Shown piece after piece: positions 1 through 12,900 of a stretch of DNA of 64,000 nucleotides (positions within the stretch are counted from its first letter, which is position 1; each line of letters begins with the position of its first letter). The stretch spans positions 28,335,401 to 28,399,400 of the forward strand of contig OY754472.1 in NCBI GenBank assembly GCA_963575645.1, written 5' to 3'. Origin of the DNA: Xanthostigma xanthostigma (Eukaryota > Arthropoda > Insecta > Raphidioptera > Raphidiidae). A model generated the notes under the pieces. That model was given only the letters and a program-made list of their open reading frames with translations, was not told where the DNA came from and searched no databases. A program made the position numbers and the translations under genes.

Positions 1-3000
1 TCGACTAATTCATTATTTTTTTATTTATCAGGATTTTTTTTAAATTAACGACGTGTTAAAAGTAGAATCTAAAGGGGAATGAAAAAGAAAACTGTGACAA
101 TGGATTTAACACCGAAGCTGATTTTATTTGGCAGCATGACCTATGTTAAATCCGATATCACTGTCGTGTTTCCACTTTTATATGAAAGTTTTTTTGTGAC
201 GAGATATTGATTGCTATTTTTTTAATGAACGTATCTATACATATATAATATTTGCATATGTGATTCCAAAACTCATCTTCTATTCAAAAATTGCCATAAA
301 AATAAATTCTTTAACGTATTGCAATCTGAGATTTTATTTGGTACTTTGTTTAAAAAGACGTTTGTACACCAGAGACAGGATTTGAATTTAGAGATTTTGT
401 TTGCCTTTTATAAATACGAAGGAGTAAAAAGGAGTATTGTGTCAGTTTCTATTGATATGTTATTTTAAAAAGAAGGCTTTACTGAGTATGTATCTACCTT
501 ATGTAGTGTTTTTGATTTATTGCTTTTTTTAATTTTTAAGAATTAACCAGTCGTAGATTGTAAATTGAAGCTGAAAAATACGTATTAGGCCTAAAAAAAA
601 GCAAAGAATGTAATTTTAGATATCAAAAAAATACTTTCATTGTAATAACAAACTATAGTACATTCCTGTTAATTTTTATTTTTCATATTCGACGTCTTCT
701 AGCAAATAGAACAATCGATATAATTTCCAAGAACTATGTTCTGATAAGTAAATGCATAATTGTGTAGTTTGGATTGATTTATGTCTTTTATTTTGTGCTA
801 GTCATATCTAAATAATTTGATGCTGCAAACTTTAATTAATGCGACACTACGATAATAAATTAGTAGATGTTGATTCCAACTTCTTTCTCGTAGATGATTA
901 AAGAATTTTTACGCATGAAAATAATAAAAAAAATCCATAGTTTGATTGTTCTGTTTGATGAAGTATTACTTATTTAGTGTATTGTCAAAAAAAATATTTT
1001 CTTATAAACATTATATTAACTAATTTGTTTTCCTTTTTATATGTTTATGGCGACAAGTAACACAAAGAAAGGAACAAAAATACATTTCGATAGTAACAAA
1101 ATATGCGCGTACATATTTGGCGATCGGAATTCGAAATCACATAATTTCAGTACCCAAGAGGAATATTTTTTTCTTATAATCACGGAGATGTCATTTTGGA
1201 CACCGTGGGAACTCCATATCGAAGGGGCAGGGTTTTTGTTACATTATGAAAAGACGTTGTTGAATTGGCGTTTTTGTGATTTCTACTATATTGCATAAAA
1301 ATAAACAATCTAAATGACGATTAAAAATAGCAATATAATAGAAATCTTAAAACTTGAAAAGAGAACTCTTTTTCGAGATATTTTATAATTTTTTTATTAA
1401 AACGATTAATCTTGTCCCTTCGAAGGATTCTTTCATTTCTGGACCGTATTGGTTGCGTTTCATTGGACAGGACTCCGTTGGAGATATATATATTAAAAAG
1501 GATAGGACACTTGGAGTTAACGTGATGTTAAAAGGTAGGAGTATCAGGTTCCTATAGTCCAAGTTTTGAAGGTTTTTTTCCTTTTGTTCCTACTTTTTCG
1601 TAATATTGCTTTTTAATCTTGCATGCTTTATAAAAATTGCCCTTTAACTTAGGAAAACGTGACAAATTTATACCCAAGTGCTAAGAGTTCATCAAAGTTG
1701 TACCGACTTTTTATAAAAATCTTAATACATCAACCCAAATGTTTTGTAAACAGTTGTGACTGAGTTATTTTTATTATCAAATAAATGTCATCTATACGTA
1801 TATTTTAATAAGCTATAAAAAATGTATTTTCCATGGGTATATATCTGTCACTAAAATAATACGAAATGAATTTATTTTTATAATAAAATGATTTTCTAGA
1901 TCTGACTTGGGCAGAGTGAATGGATTATGTGTAGGGTTTTGGACTATGGGAACATAGGACTCCGTGGGAGGATTTAAGTGGGACATGCTTTTCATTTTCA
2001 ATTTCCACTTGGAAACACCCGAAGCCTTTACGTTTTTGAGAAAGGATACTGATTCAGGATCAAAATTAACACACACCCGTATTGGATCCCTATTTTAGGA
2101 TTGCGTTGTCAATTAGGACAACGCTGGAATGTTGCAAAACTTGACGCTTCCCTTTCTTAAAAAAAAAAATTGGACACCGTTGGATAAAATAAATGGTGTA
2201 ATAATTTTTTTGCTTATGGTTAAACATTGTCAGTAACATTAATTCGTATAGTTAATTGTTGTGATTGTTTAAAAGTAAGTACACAGTTGGATTTAAAACA
2301 CTTCACCAGAAATTATCGGATGACGTTTGTTACTTACGAACTAACTTTTGTTTGGGATAAACTTTTATACCAGTGAACGTTTACGGATATGAAACATTGG
2401 ATGGAATTTATAACATAATTTTAGGTATGATATTTTTCTTTAATGCATGGTTAACTTTTTTTTTGCTTTCAGCATGACACATTTTTTTTAAGTTTTGGCG
2501 GCGGTCAGATCTTCAAAATTAGCGCTTTGAAAATGCATTAATACGAATTTTAAAGTGAGGTTAATACTCTTTCATGGTTTAGAATGAGTACTAACATTAA
2601 AAAAAAAGAAACGGTATCAAATGTTTTTTTTTTCTGTCACGATTTCTTCATTTTGAATTGAACGAAATCATGCGTATTTCTTTTTAGTGTGAAAATCTGG
2701 TCGTTCTGTTTAATGTCAGTGCATATAATTTAATGTGCAAGCGTCGACTGGTGTTATGACTGGTTGAGTCACGTGCTATTTAGTGCTAGTTACAATACTG
2801 CACCTTGGTAAAAATGGCCTAATAAGTTTATACACACGTGCCGCGCTAGAGCGGCGGTTTGGAGTATGTAACTTAAAAATGTTCACATTCCGAGCCTCAC
2901 GCCCCACTAAGTCCATTGTAAATTTCTCTGTAACAAATAGTTTATTTGTGTATATTTTTTATATGTTTGTTATCCGGAAAAATTAAAAAAAAAAAAATTT

Positions 3001-4403
3001 CCTATAGTAAAAACCAAATCCACATGCACACTAAATAACTTAGTTATCTAGTAGCTATTATTTGTACATTTATCTTATAGTCCAAGTGTTAGATGCTTCA
3101 AATGTTACGTCATAAGAGAACATAAGGTTATACGCCCGATAGAGCAATGTATAGATAATACGCTGAACTTTTAATATGTTAATTATGGATATCCCAAACA
3201 TTCAACCGCATTTTTTAAAAAACATTGACCGTCTAGTTTTCAAGTTATTAATTATTAAAAATACGATTTTTAACACAATGATAAATGAGAAAACTGACCG
3301 GAAGTGTATATAAAAATAAGATTAAACCAAATTGACTTTAGACAAATTTTTAAAAAACTGATCATTCAAAAGTTTGACTCTTTTAGATAATGTAAAAATT
3401 AAAAAATCTAAACTTTCCCGTGCAGTTTTGGAGAAATATTAATTAAAAATTTTCGAAACAACTCTCAAAATCTCTATTTTCTAGATTTGAATTATATCAC
3501 CATGAAAAACCAGATGACACGAAAAGTTTTTCATAAATTTTGTTTTTATTAAATAATTTTTTTGACGTTGCTAATAACTAAAAACGGTTCAAAGGTTTTT
3601 AAAAACAAAACGTAAGATAAAATCTTTCGTGCTCATTGGGCTTAATTAAATAAAATAAAGCTATGATCTATTCTACAGGATACAATATTTCCATAATAAA
3701 TAATAATTTACCGAGTCATATAACATTTTTTTTTACAACAAAATAGGGACGCAGTTTTTACTAATACGATTGTATTACCATAAGTGGACCTTTTTTCCTC
3801 GATTTGTCTAATAAATTTCTTGGCAAGGCGTTATAAAATAGCAACTTCCGGTCCTGTTTTTCATTAGTACCTAACGTGACGTGATAAAAACATGAAATTC
3901 CGTGACATAGTAGAGGGTAATGCCACGTTCAACGACGCTCAGGTCTGCCTGGGTTCTTCTTGGCAGAAAAATACGATTTATATAGGATAAAGGAAACAAC
4001 AACAAAAAAGTTACTAAGTAACTAAGCTATTTAGCATGCATATAGGTTTGGTTTTTATTTTAAAAGATCAAGAAAAGTCAGGGGAATTTATTCATGAAAA
4101 AAAATGGCCACCTTTTTCACCAAACTCAATGTATGTTTTCTGTTGGCACAGTGTACACCAACAGCGATAAATATCAGTCTGCGCTTGTAAATATATCATT
4201 AAATTCGTCATTTGTAAATCTTTTGTGATGAATATTTTCGATGGTTTATCGATACTTTTTTTACTACAGCAAATATTAATATTAAAAAACATGTGTTTGA
4301 TTGTATCAGTGATGAATTTTCACTATTCCACTGTATGATGTACATTTTGGTGTTTAAAAATAAATAGTTTTTTAAATGTAATGTTTTTTTTAATTTCCAT
4401 TTA
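1..4403. other. No recognisable gene; AT-rich with scattered short motifs
   Basis: Only short open frames occur here and none resembles a known protein. Between 1198 and 2184 the word GGACWCCGTKGGA occurs four times. The rest is AT-rich with homopolymer runs and shows no clear element boundaries to me. Confidence 0.6.
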
Positions 4404-4884
4404 TACCGTATTTGTCGGACTATAAGACGTACCGGACGATACAACGCACCTCAAATTTTTAGATGATTTTTAGAAAAATATATTTTAATGTTACTTTCAG
4501 ACCGTAATTTTTATTGATTGTTAACTTAAATTTAGAGACGATTTATTGAAAAAAATATTTTAATGTTACCTTCAAACCATAAAGATATAAGTAACTAGAG
4601 CTCCTATGCTTGCCATAAGTGAAAGTGTCCTCAGTTGAGAGAGAACAATGCAGAGGGTACAGAAAACCAGATATATGTTTACTCAAATCAGTAGTGTTTA
4701 ATGTTTTGTATCATTAGTTACCACAGAGATAAGAAACTTTTCTCTCTCTGAATTGCAGACACTTTCACGGCTCACCGCGTACTCTAGTATAATATCTCTA
4801 AGCTTCAAACCATAAGACGCACCCAAAATTTGAGTCCATTTTTCTATGTAAAAAAGTGTGTCTTATAGTCCGAAAAATACGGTA
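4404..4884. mobile_element. pogo/mariner-type MITE with TACCGTATTT ends
   Basis: Ends are TACCGTATTTGTCGGACTAT on the left and the complement of ATAGTCCGAAAAATACGGTA on the right, each followed inward by TAAGACGCACC-like repeats. The outer TA pair fits a TA target duplication. No transposase is present. Confidence 0.75.
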
Positions 4885-4926
4885 GTTTTTTTTTCAGAGA
4901 TTCTGTCAAGTTACATTGCTCATGAA

Positions 4927-6556
4927 TAGGGTTGCCAATGTTGCCATCTGTAAAGTCAATAAACTAGGGCAAGAAGCTCAAAAAACCGGATTTTTGAGCT
5001 TAAAGTCATAATCGGCACATCTCTAATAGTTAGGTACGCGGTGACAAAAGTGCCTTGCAACTCCCAAACGGATGATAAGCACGTTTTTGTATAGTTCGAG
5101 TGTCGTTCTCAAAATCCGTGTTGTCGAGTAGGGGTCTGGCGTCCGGCGTTGAGCGGCTATAGTATTTTTTCCGAATTTTGCCCAGCGGTTCCAAAAATCA
5201 TTTCCCAAACAGATGAAACTTACTGGAGGGCATCTACGCAAACCCCCAATTACCGGAAAAATATTTTCATCCGATTTGATCCTTGCCGTAGCCTGCAGTA
5301 CAATTAAATGGACCCAGACTCCGAAATGAAAAAAATCATCAGCCGCATGCATGCAACCGGACTGATATGAATGGTTATTATTTATGTTAGAAAAAAAAGT
5401 TTTCATCCAAAATGCGCCTGGCTAAACTATGCCAAATAACAAAAAACCCCGCCAGCGCGCGTGATTTTGATCCCGGAGTTCTCCGTAAATTTTCTGATAA
5501 TATGTGGCTATACATATATACTTTGGTATCAATCGGCCTATATAATAACCAAATTTAATTCACGAGCAAAGCGAGTCAAACGCTAGTAAAGAGATACTAG
5601 CTAATTTGTAGATGAAGTATGCGCTTGGAGCGTTCACACGGTCCAAAAGTCGGAGTATTCCCTTCATAATCGTCAAATCAGAGGAAAATAGTCTCATCAA
5701 TGTTTAGGACAATAATACACAATTTGATTGTAATCGGCCTTTCCACATTAAAGATTGAACATTCGGATCCTGCAGTTTCCCGTGATAATGAATATATCGG
5801 AGCATTATTATGGATGATCTGGACTTGACCGCAACAAATTTGGATGAAAATAATTTTTCGATGTTCTGTAGGTGTCAAAGAACCTGTGGGCAAATTTTCA
5901 TCCATTTGGGAATTACTTTATCAAATTTGGCCCATTTAAATTTTGGAAAATTGTTACAAAGCGATCGCGATATATAGAGCAAAAAAAAATTTTTTACATA
6001 TTCTCAGACACGAACTATATCTCCCTGCCAAATTTCAAGTTCAAATGAGGAAATTTTTTCCCCCCCTTTTTTCCATTTTTTTTAGAGCTTCTGGAAGAGC
6101 TCTTTGCAAATATCAAATCGGATGAAAATATTTTTCCGGTAATTGGGGGTTTGCGTAGATGCCCTCCAGTAATTTTCATCCGTTTTGGAAATGATTTTTG
6201 GAACCGCTGGGCAAAATTCGGAAAAAATACTATAGCCGCTCAACGCCGGACGCCAGACCCCTACTCGACAACACGGATTTCGAGAACGACACTCGAACTA
6301 TACAAAAACGTGCTTATCATCCGTTTGGGAGTTGCAAGGCACTTTTGTCACCGCGTACCTAACTATAATCTCTATTCAGAAAAACCAAACAATAATTATT
6401 CTACTTTCTTTACTCCAATAAGCAAAAATGGATCTTTTCTACTATCGTCTCTTGATAAAAAAAGATTTATGTAGTTAAATTAAAATCCGGGCTGTAAACA
6501 AAACCCCGCCCAGACGCCCTTAAAAAGAGGACAAATCCGGACGGATGGCAACTCTA
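4927..6556. mobile_element. Non-autonomous hAT-like element, 1.6 kb
   Basis: Terminal repeats TAGGGTTGCCA (left) and TAGAGTTGCCA (right, reversed) are flanked by CTCATGAA (4919-4926) and CCCATGAA (6557-6564), a 7/8 match to an 8-bp hAT-type duplication. Its interior is dominated by a second, much longer inverted repeat. No transposase is present. Confidence 0.7.
5026..6366. repeat. Fold-back: 250-bp inverted arms inside the hAT-like element
   Basis: The left arm 5026-5278 and right arm 6113-6366 are near-perfect reverse complements, starting ATAGTTAGGTACGCGGTGAC at the outer ends and meeting AAATCGGATGAAAATA inside. Because the arms mirror each other, each carries the same open frame; this is a symmetry effect and not evidence of a gene. 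Confidence 0.9.
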
Positions 6557-8445
6557 CCCATGAATGTATGTCAAGTTAGAATGCCCATGACATATTTGGA
6601 AATTTTTTTATACCGATCTTTAGTCCTGCGAAACTAAAATTATTTAGTTATGGACATTTTTATATGGGTAGTCCTTGACATCAAGAAGCTAAAACTAAAT
6701 TGACCATGGGTACTAACGCTTATTTTGGACTTTGTATTTATGTCAATGAATGAAATTTTGCACACGCGTAAAAGTTCGGTGACGATAAATCTAATATGGC
6801 GGACGCCCCAAGATGGCGGATTGTCTTTCTTCACAACCCTCTTGACATGGGTATTATGGAGGGTCTCCACCCTCCATAATAGGTATCAAGTGTAAGAGTA
6901 AGAGACAAGTGGGATATGATATTAATTGGTTGAGTTATTTTAAATGAGACATAAAAAGAGAAAATAAAGACGACCTTAAAAATGAATATGTTCCTACTTC
7001 AATTGTTGAACCGCCACTTCCTGCAATCATTGCGCGTGTAAAGTGAAGTCCCTATTTGGTGGTTTAAGAATTTCCTTTAAAAATATGTTTATTTAGAGGA
7101 AGTAAACCACAAGCTATTGAAATAAAAACAAATGAATTTTGTGGTTTCATGAAACAATAATAATACTGGGGTACTTATCAGTTATCATTCAAATTTTCAG
7201 TTTATTTTTAACATACAAAGTGAACCATTTTTTATAATTGTAGACTTCGAATCTATTAAGATGGTGTTACATAAACATTCCACCAAACAATAATGTGAAT
7301 AAAAACGAGGCTAGAAAAGAGAATTGAGTTCTTAGTGGGTGCCAAGATTTCACTTTGCAAGTTTTCATGTTTAACTTGAAAAATGATCCGTGTATGTAAA
7401 CTGGGCACCCACTGAGACAATGAGTATCAACACGTCATTTTTCAAAATCCGTCAAGTCGGTTAAATAGGCTAGTTGACAAAATTTGAGAAAATGCTTAAA
7501 TTTTTCAAAAATCAAACATTTACATTATGTAGTCACTAACTATTTAAATCTCGTTAACTGTTACCCCGATGAGAAAACTTTTCAAACCTTTGTAGCCAAA
7601 TTGTTTTGCTAATCAAGATTACTGTCGAAAAGTTCCCCGTTTTTTTGAGATATTTGGGAAAACAAATTTTCGTGATCTTTGAGCACGCGTAATTAACGAT
7701 ACAGGTGCTGAATCGATGGGGGAACTCTACTTTAGAATTCCAGTAATTTTGCCTAGATCTAAGCAATTTACATTTTAGTATTATACTGTATATACTTACC
7801 TTACTTTAACACGTTAACATAAAAAAATCCAGTATCAATATGTATACAAAAATTCAGCCTGTTACAGATTATTTCTATGTTGGAGGCCCACTTTTTCGTG
7901 GACTAAAAAATTCAAAAAATAGAATACATGTTTAACACAACATAATATTTTAAATTTAATGTGATGAGCTTCTTTTTCAGCGTAAATCATTAGAAACCGC
8001 TGTCCGTATTTATTATGTGTGGTGACAGTCGCAGAAGATAGTATGTTCAGTTCCACCCTATATACTTGTTTTCGAAGACGAATATGTTATTCTTCCATAT
8101 AGGATATTTTATTGAAAAAAAACATCAGAAGGGTATAAAAACAGTTGACTCGAGGACTATAACCATCAGTCATCACTGCAATTTGTTCCGTCATCATCAA
8201 TATAAATTGTGTGAATTTTATTCTGCTTACCGTAAGTGTTTTTATTTTTTATATAATAACTACATACTTTTTATTCTTAATAAGTGACCAAAACATATAG
8301 ATTTCATTTATTTTTTGTTTGCATTTAGTTGAATGCCTTCGTGTTTATTAATTAAATGCGAGATTTTTTTAATAGACGATTCTAACTTTGTTAATAAATG
8401 TTAAAAAGGCCATTTTATAATACTTTGCTACGTACAATAATAGTA
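6557..8445. other. No gene seen; single diverged copy of a 121-bp repeat near 6790
   Basis: The stretch 6790-6895 (AATATGGCGGACGCCCCAAG, CCTCTTGACATGGGTA) is a lone relative of the tandem repeat at 58532-58920. It contains a perfect 12-bp-arm palindrome, ATTATGGAGGGT / ACCCTCCATAAT, at 6840-6867. I recognise nothing else in this interval. Confidence 0.55.
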
Positions 8446-8925
8446 TATTGTGCGACTAGTGAGAGAAGGAAAAGATTCCATGAGCGTGAAATTTGCCGCA
8501 CGAGCTTAGCGAGTGCGGTAACACGCGAGTGGAATATTCTCCTTCGATCAATGGTCGCACATAATATTTTATTCAACTAGCACGAGTAATATGTAATCGG
8601 GGCCCTGATAAAAGAGGGAAAAATAATAAATCATTTCATTGATTGACGTACCCACCGCCCTCGATGCACACAAGATGGCCCTGACTTTCGCTGAATTGCG
8701 ATGCTGTTTTCATATATACAAATCGCTACCGCGTTCCTATTGGTCCAGAAACTATGCAGTTATTATTCATTATTGTACGCTTCCGCTCGCTACTGCGTTC
8801 CTATTGGTCCAGAAAATTTATTATCGTACAGTACGGCTCATTATTAGCACTCTACGCGTCAACATGAAGTAATTTATTATTTCTGCCGAATTTAGCAGGG
8901 CCCCGAAATTATATATTACTCACGC
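8446..8925. repeat. Nested fold-back elements with CGGGGCCCTG ends
   Basis: A compact hairpin lies at about 8446-8540 (TTGTGCGACTAG mirrored by ATGGTCGCACA, with CCGCAC/GTGCGG at its tip). It abuts a second inverted repeat whose arms GTAATCGGGGCCCTGATAAA (from about 8594) and TTTAGCAGGGCCCCGAAATT (from about 8890) bound a direct repeat of CTGCGTTCCTATTGGTCCAG at 8730-8815. Non-coding MITE-like DNA. Confidence 0.65.
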
Positions 8926-8929
8926 GTGT

Positions 8930-9239
8930 TGAATAAATAAAATTATCGACCAATTTTTCAGACAAGTATATTAACAAAAAAAAAAAAAAATAATAATTAA
9001 TACATTGACGTTTCGGTCCGGATTTGGATCTTCTTCAGAACTGATCTAAAAAATATCAAAATTGATAATAATTTAAAAACTTGAAGCGAATTTTTTCAAA
9101 TACGAATTAGAAACTAATTATTAATTTTTTTATATTTTTTTATCAGTTCTCCAAATCCGGACCGAAAAGTCAATGTATTAATTATTATTTTTTGTTAATA
9201 AATCTGTCTGAAAAATTGGTCGATAATTTTATTTATTGA
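8930..9239. mobile_element. Fold-back element with about 95-bp arms
   Basis: The left arm starts GAATAAATAAAATTATCGAC and runs to TTCGGTCCGGATTTGGA; the right arm is its complement ending TCGATAATTTTATTTATTGA. The GACGTTTCGGTCC / CTTCTTCAG sequence at the tip resembles termini seen in Penelope-like retroelements, but no reverse transcriptase is present. Word sharing with 36884-37065 and 49961-50023 shows a dispersed family. Confidence 0.75.
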
Positions 9240-9964
9240 AGATTTCTATTCAGACGTTAATCAAAGATTTGAACTTTGCTATGTACATTACGAAAAATAT
9301 TTTTTAATGGAATGTCCTGTTAATTTTCCATTTTTTGAAAAGGAAAAAAATATGGACATAAAACTTTTAATGCATTACTGTCCTAGATTTGAAAATAACG
9401 GTGTTTCTTTACTATGAAGCTCAGACTAAATTTCCTATATATTTCTTTGGTCTTAATCATACCTTGTCCTAAAAATTATAAAAGTACTGGCCAAAGAATT
9501 GTTGTAATAATAACGTGTTACTTCAAAATTTAAAAGCGTCATATTTGCAGTATATGACTATATGAATAATAAAAGGCATTAGGCAACAGACAATTAACAT
9601 ATGGATGTATAGGTACCTACTTAGTGCAGTGAATAGGTGCGCAGTCGTTTGCAAAACTATTCCAATGTTTTTCTTTTTTTGTCAGGGAGGTTGTCTTGAG
9701 TAAAAAAGTGTAAGGTGTCGGTTAGTTATTGTTTAATTAAACAAAGGGAAAAAAATAATTTTTTAACGAGACAATTTTTTCATAATCTTTAGGCTATTTT
9801 GAGTCGACTCATGAAAGCTAAGAAACGGGTATTTTCAGCAATAAAAAATACGGCGTTGCATAAGGGAGTGGAATGCGTCTCACGTTTTTTTTTAATTGGA
9901 GATATTGCCAATAAAATGACGCAATTATAAAATTGTTATTTTTTTCCTTAATAGATCTTCAACA
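9240..9964. other. PPO upstream region, no gene seen
   Basis: The 725 bp before the PPO start codon should hold its promoter and 5' UTR. An AG acceptor at 9954-9955 after a T-rich run suggests the last 5' UTR exon starts just before ATCTTCAACA. I cannot place the transcription start. Confidence 0.4.
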
Positions 9965-12900
9965 ATGGCGGAAGACAAAAAGAAAAATCTATTGTTGATG
10001 TTCGAGAGACCTCAGGAGCCTGTATTTTTTGCCAAAGGGTCAAAAAAATCTGTTTTTGAAGTACCTGGTAACTATTTGGTAAGTTTTTCATTTTTTCCAG
10101 ATCTGAATACTATTTAAATTAAAAATACTTACAATTTAATATTGTAGGCCGACAGATTCAAACCAATTGGAGTTGATATAGACTCTCGATTTGGTCAAGA
10201 TGCTGGTGAACGAATTCCTGTCCGTGAAATAAGTCTTCCTGACCTGAGTACTGTAATGGAATTGGAACGAAACGATAACTTTTCACTGTTTATTCCTCGT
10301 CACAGAAAAATTGCTGGACGTCTCATTGACATTTTTATGGGCGAGTATATTATGACTTATTAATTAATAAATAACATTTTTCACGATGAGCACGTACAGT
10401 CTTACATTATGGAATTTAAATTTTTGTTGAAACTTTGTGAGAAAATTTTTTTTGATAGTCGTTTATTGTTTAGGCTCGCGTCTTTCCGCAACGAAATTAT
10501 CGTCTTTTTAAAATTTAATTAATAAATTTGATCATGAACATGCTACATATCTCTAGCCTTCTAATTGGAATTTACCCCCCTGCCTAAGAAAAAAAGCTTG
10601 CTCTCAAAAATTTCTCAATTTATTGCTTGACCAATCTCGAGTGTTATCCTGTTAAGCAGCGTACTCACTTAGCAAATACGAACAACATCAAAGGCATACG
10701 GTAGAGTATGCGGACATTTTGTTCAATATTCGATCGGCCGGTTTATAGTTGTCGTCGCGCCATTAAAAAAAAAAATTCTGATGAAGAATAAACTTTAATA
10801 GCACGTGCATCATATATAATACTAAGCGAGGATGTGCCAAAAGAAAAATAAACGCAACCACGCCGGTAACCACTCTGTTTAAAACAGCTAGAACAGCGTA
10901 CAATCGAATGCATATGGAAATACGTACACACTTAAAAACAGCGTTCGATGATTTCTTTTTGATGTACCGACAAGTGAGCGAACCTGTTCGCAGCCGAAAG
11001 CATGCGTTCGTGGACCAAATTATTAACGTCCACATTAAGCGAACGCATACGTTTTTCACCGTGCGGTAGTATTCGTTCGCTAAGTGAGTACGCGGCTTTA
11101 TGTTTATGACATGATGAAATACTATACCATATATTTAAAAAATAGCTACCTACAAACAATAACTGTAATACAGGGGGTAACTAATTATTTTAAATAATAT
11201 ATTATAGACGCTTGACACTAGGGTTTATTATTTTATGTTTTTATTGGATATAGGTATGCGAAGTATAGACGATTTGCAGTCCGTTTGTGTATATTGTCGG
11301 GATAGAATCAATCCGTATCTGTTTAACTATGCGCTCAGTGTGGCTATCCTTCATCGACCAGACACTCAAGGCATCGAGCTACCATCGTTTGCAGAATCAT
11401 TCCCAGAAAAATATGTTGATCGGGCAGTATTTTCTCAAGCCAGAGAGAATTCTAATGTTTTTCTAGAAGGGTCGAGGGTAAGAAATTTTAAAGTATATGA
11501 TATTCTATAAGCTGTGTGCACGAAGCCTACTAGCGCCGCTAGTGGGTAATAGAGCAATATTTGACTCACTTTTTATGGAAATCGCGACATGTTTCTATGC
11601 TGATAAATCGAAAACTTTAGTTGGCCGTGATGTGTGAAAAAAAAATGTAATAAGCAAAACTAATGTTAATTTTTTATACAACAAAATTAAGATTATAAAC
11701 CATTATATAAATAGCATAACATAAAAGGTACATGACAATTATATATTTCGGGTATTTTTGTCTTCAATTGTGACTTACAATATATAAATAATTAATTTGT
11801 TTACACTGACAGCGTAGCGTCAAATTATGGCGACAATGATCTTTATTTTATATAAATCATCATCAGCACAATAGCCTGAAACGCAACAAGTATTTCCAGA
11901 TCGCCTAGTTTTGCCCATGTTTACTTTGTAATTAAAAAAAAAATTATAAAATTACAATTATTTTGACTTTTAATAAACAGTGTTCACTGAAAATTTGAGT
12001 TCGAAGTTTCCCCTAGTGCTCACCACGAACGCTCGCATTGATAGATTTGTAACTCCGCTTCCTTGCACACAGCCCTATCAAAAAAAAAAAAAACAATTTT
12101 AAATTTAGAGCAGAAATAGCGTTCTTATTTGAATATATTGCACACAATGATATATTTATTGCAATTTATATTGAATTAATATATTATGCTAAAAATATTT
12201 GGTACGCTTCAACGGTCAACTAACTTACACAGTGAATTACCGTAATAGATAATATGCTTGGTCATACAAATCTGATGCGAAAAACAAAGCTAATTTAAGG
12301 GTTTTATAATATTAACGGATTCTAATCGGCAAAAAATGAGTATCAAATATTTATTTATTTTTCAAATTGAGAAAAAAACCTTTGCAAGTGGTGTATAGTT
12401 ATAATTTGGTAGCGTCATATTATTTTAATTATTTTTAATAAATATTTTTTGTTTTCCTCTCACAGATGCCAATTGAAATTCCTCGTGATTACACAGCATC
12501 TAATTTAGAAGAGGAGCATCGATTGGCGTATTTCCGCGAAGATTTAGGAATAAATCTTCATCATTGGCATTGGCATCTTGTCTACCCATTCGAAGCCGCT
12601 CGCGAGATTGTTGCGAAGGACCGACGTGGTGAATTGTTTTTCTACATGCATCAGCAGATTGTTGCAAGGTACATTTATACCTACAATTTATATATACAAT
12701 GAAAACTCCATTTAACGTCATTCGATATAACGATAAACTCCTTAAAACGTCGAAATTACTTAACTCTAGTTGGTTTGCCTTGTTGCTCATACAATGATAT
12801 ACTCTAAATAACGACACACTCACTCTAAATAACGACAACAATACGTCATCATTAAGCAGTAAACAGTACTTGTTTGTTGTTTTGTTGCTTTGTTGTCAGC

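Noticed and set aside
5023..6474. Matching open frames on opposite strands that look like a repeated protein
   Set aside because: They mirror each other because the DNA is a long inverted repeat; no family resemblance and no splice or start context.
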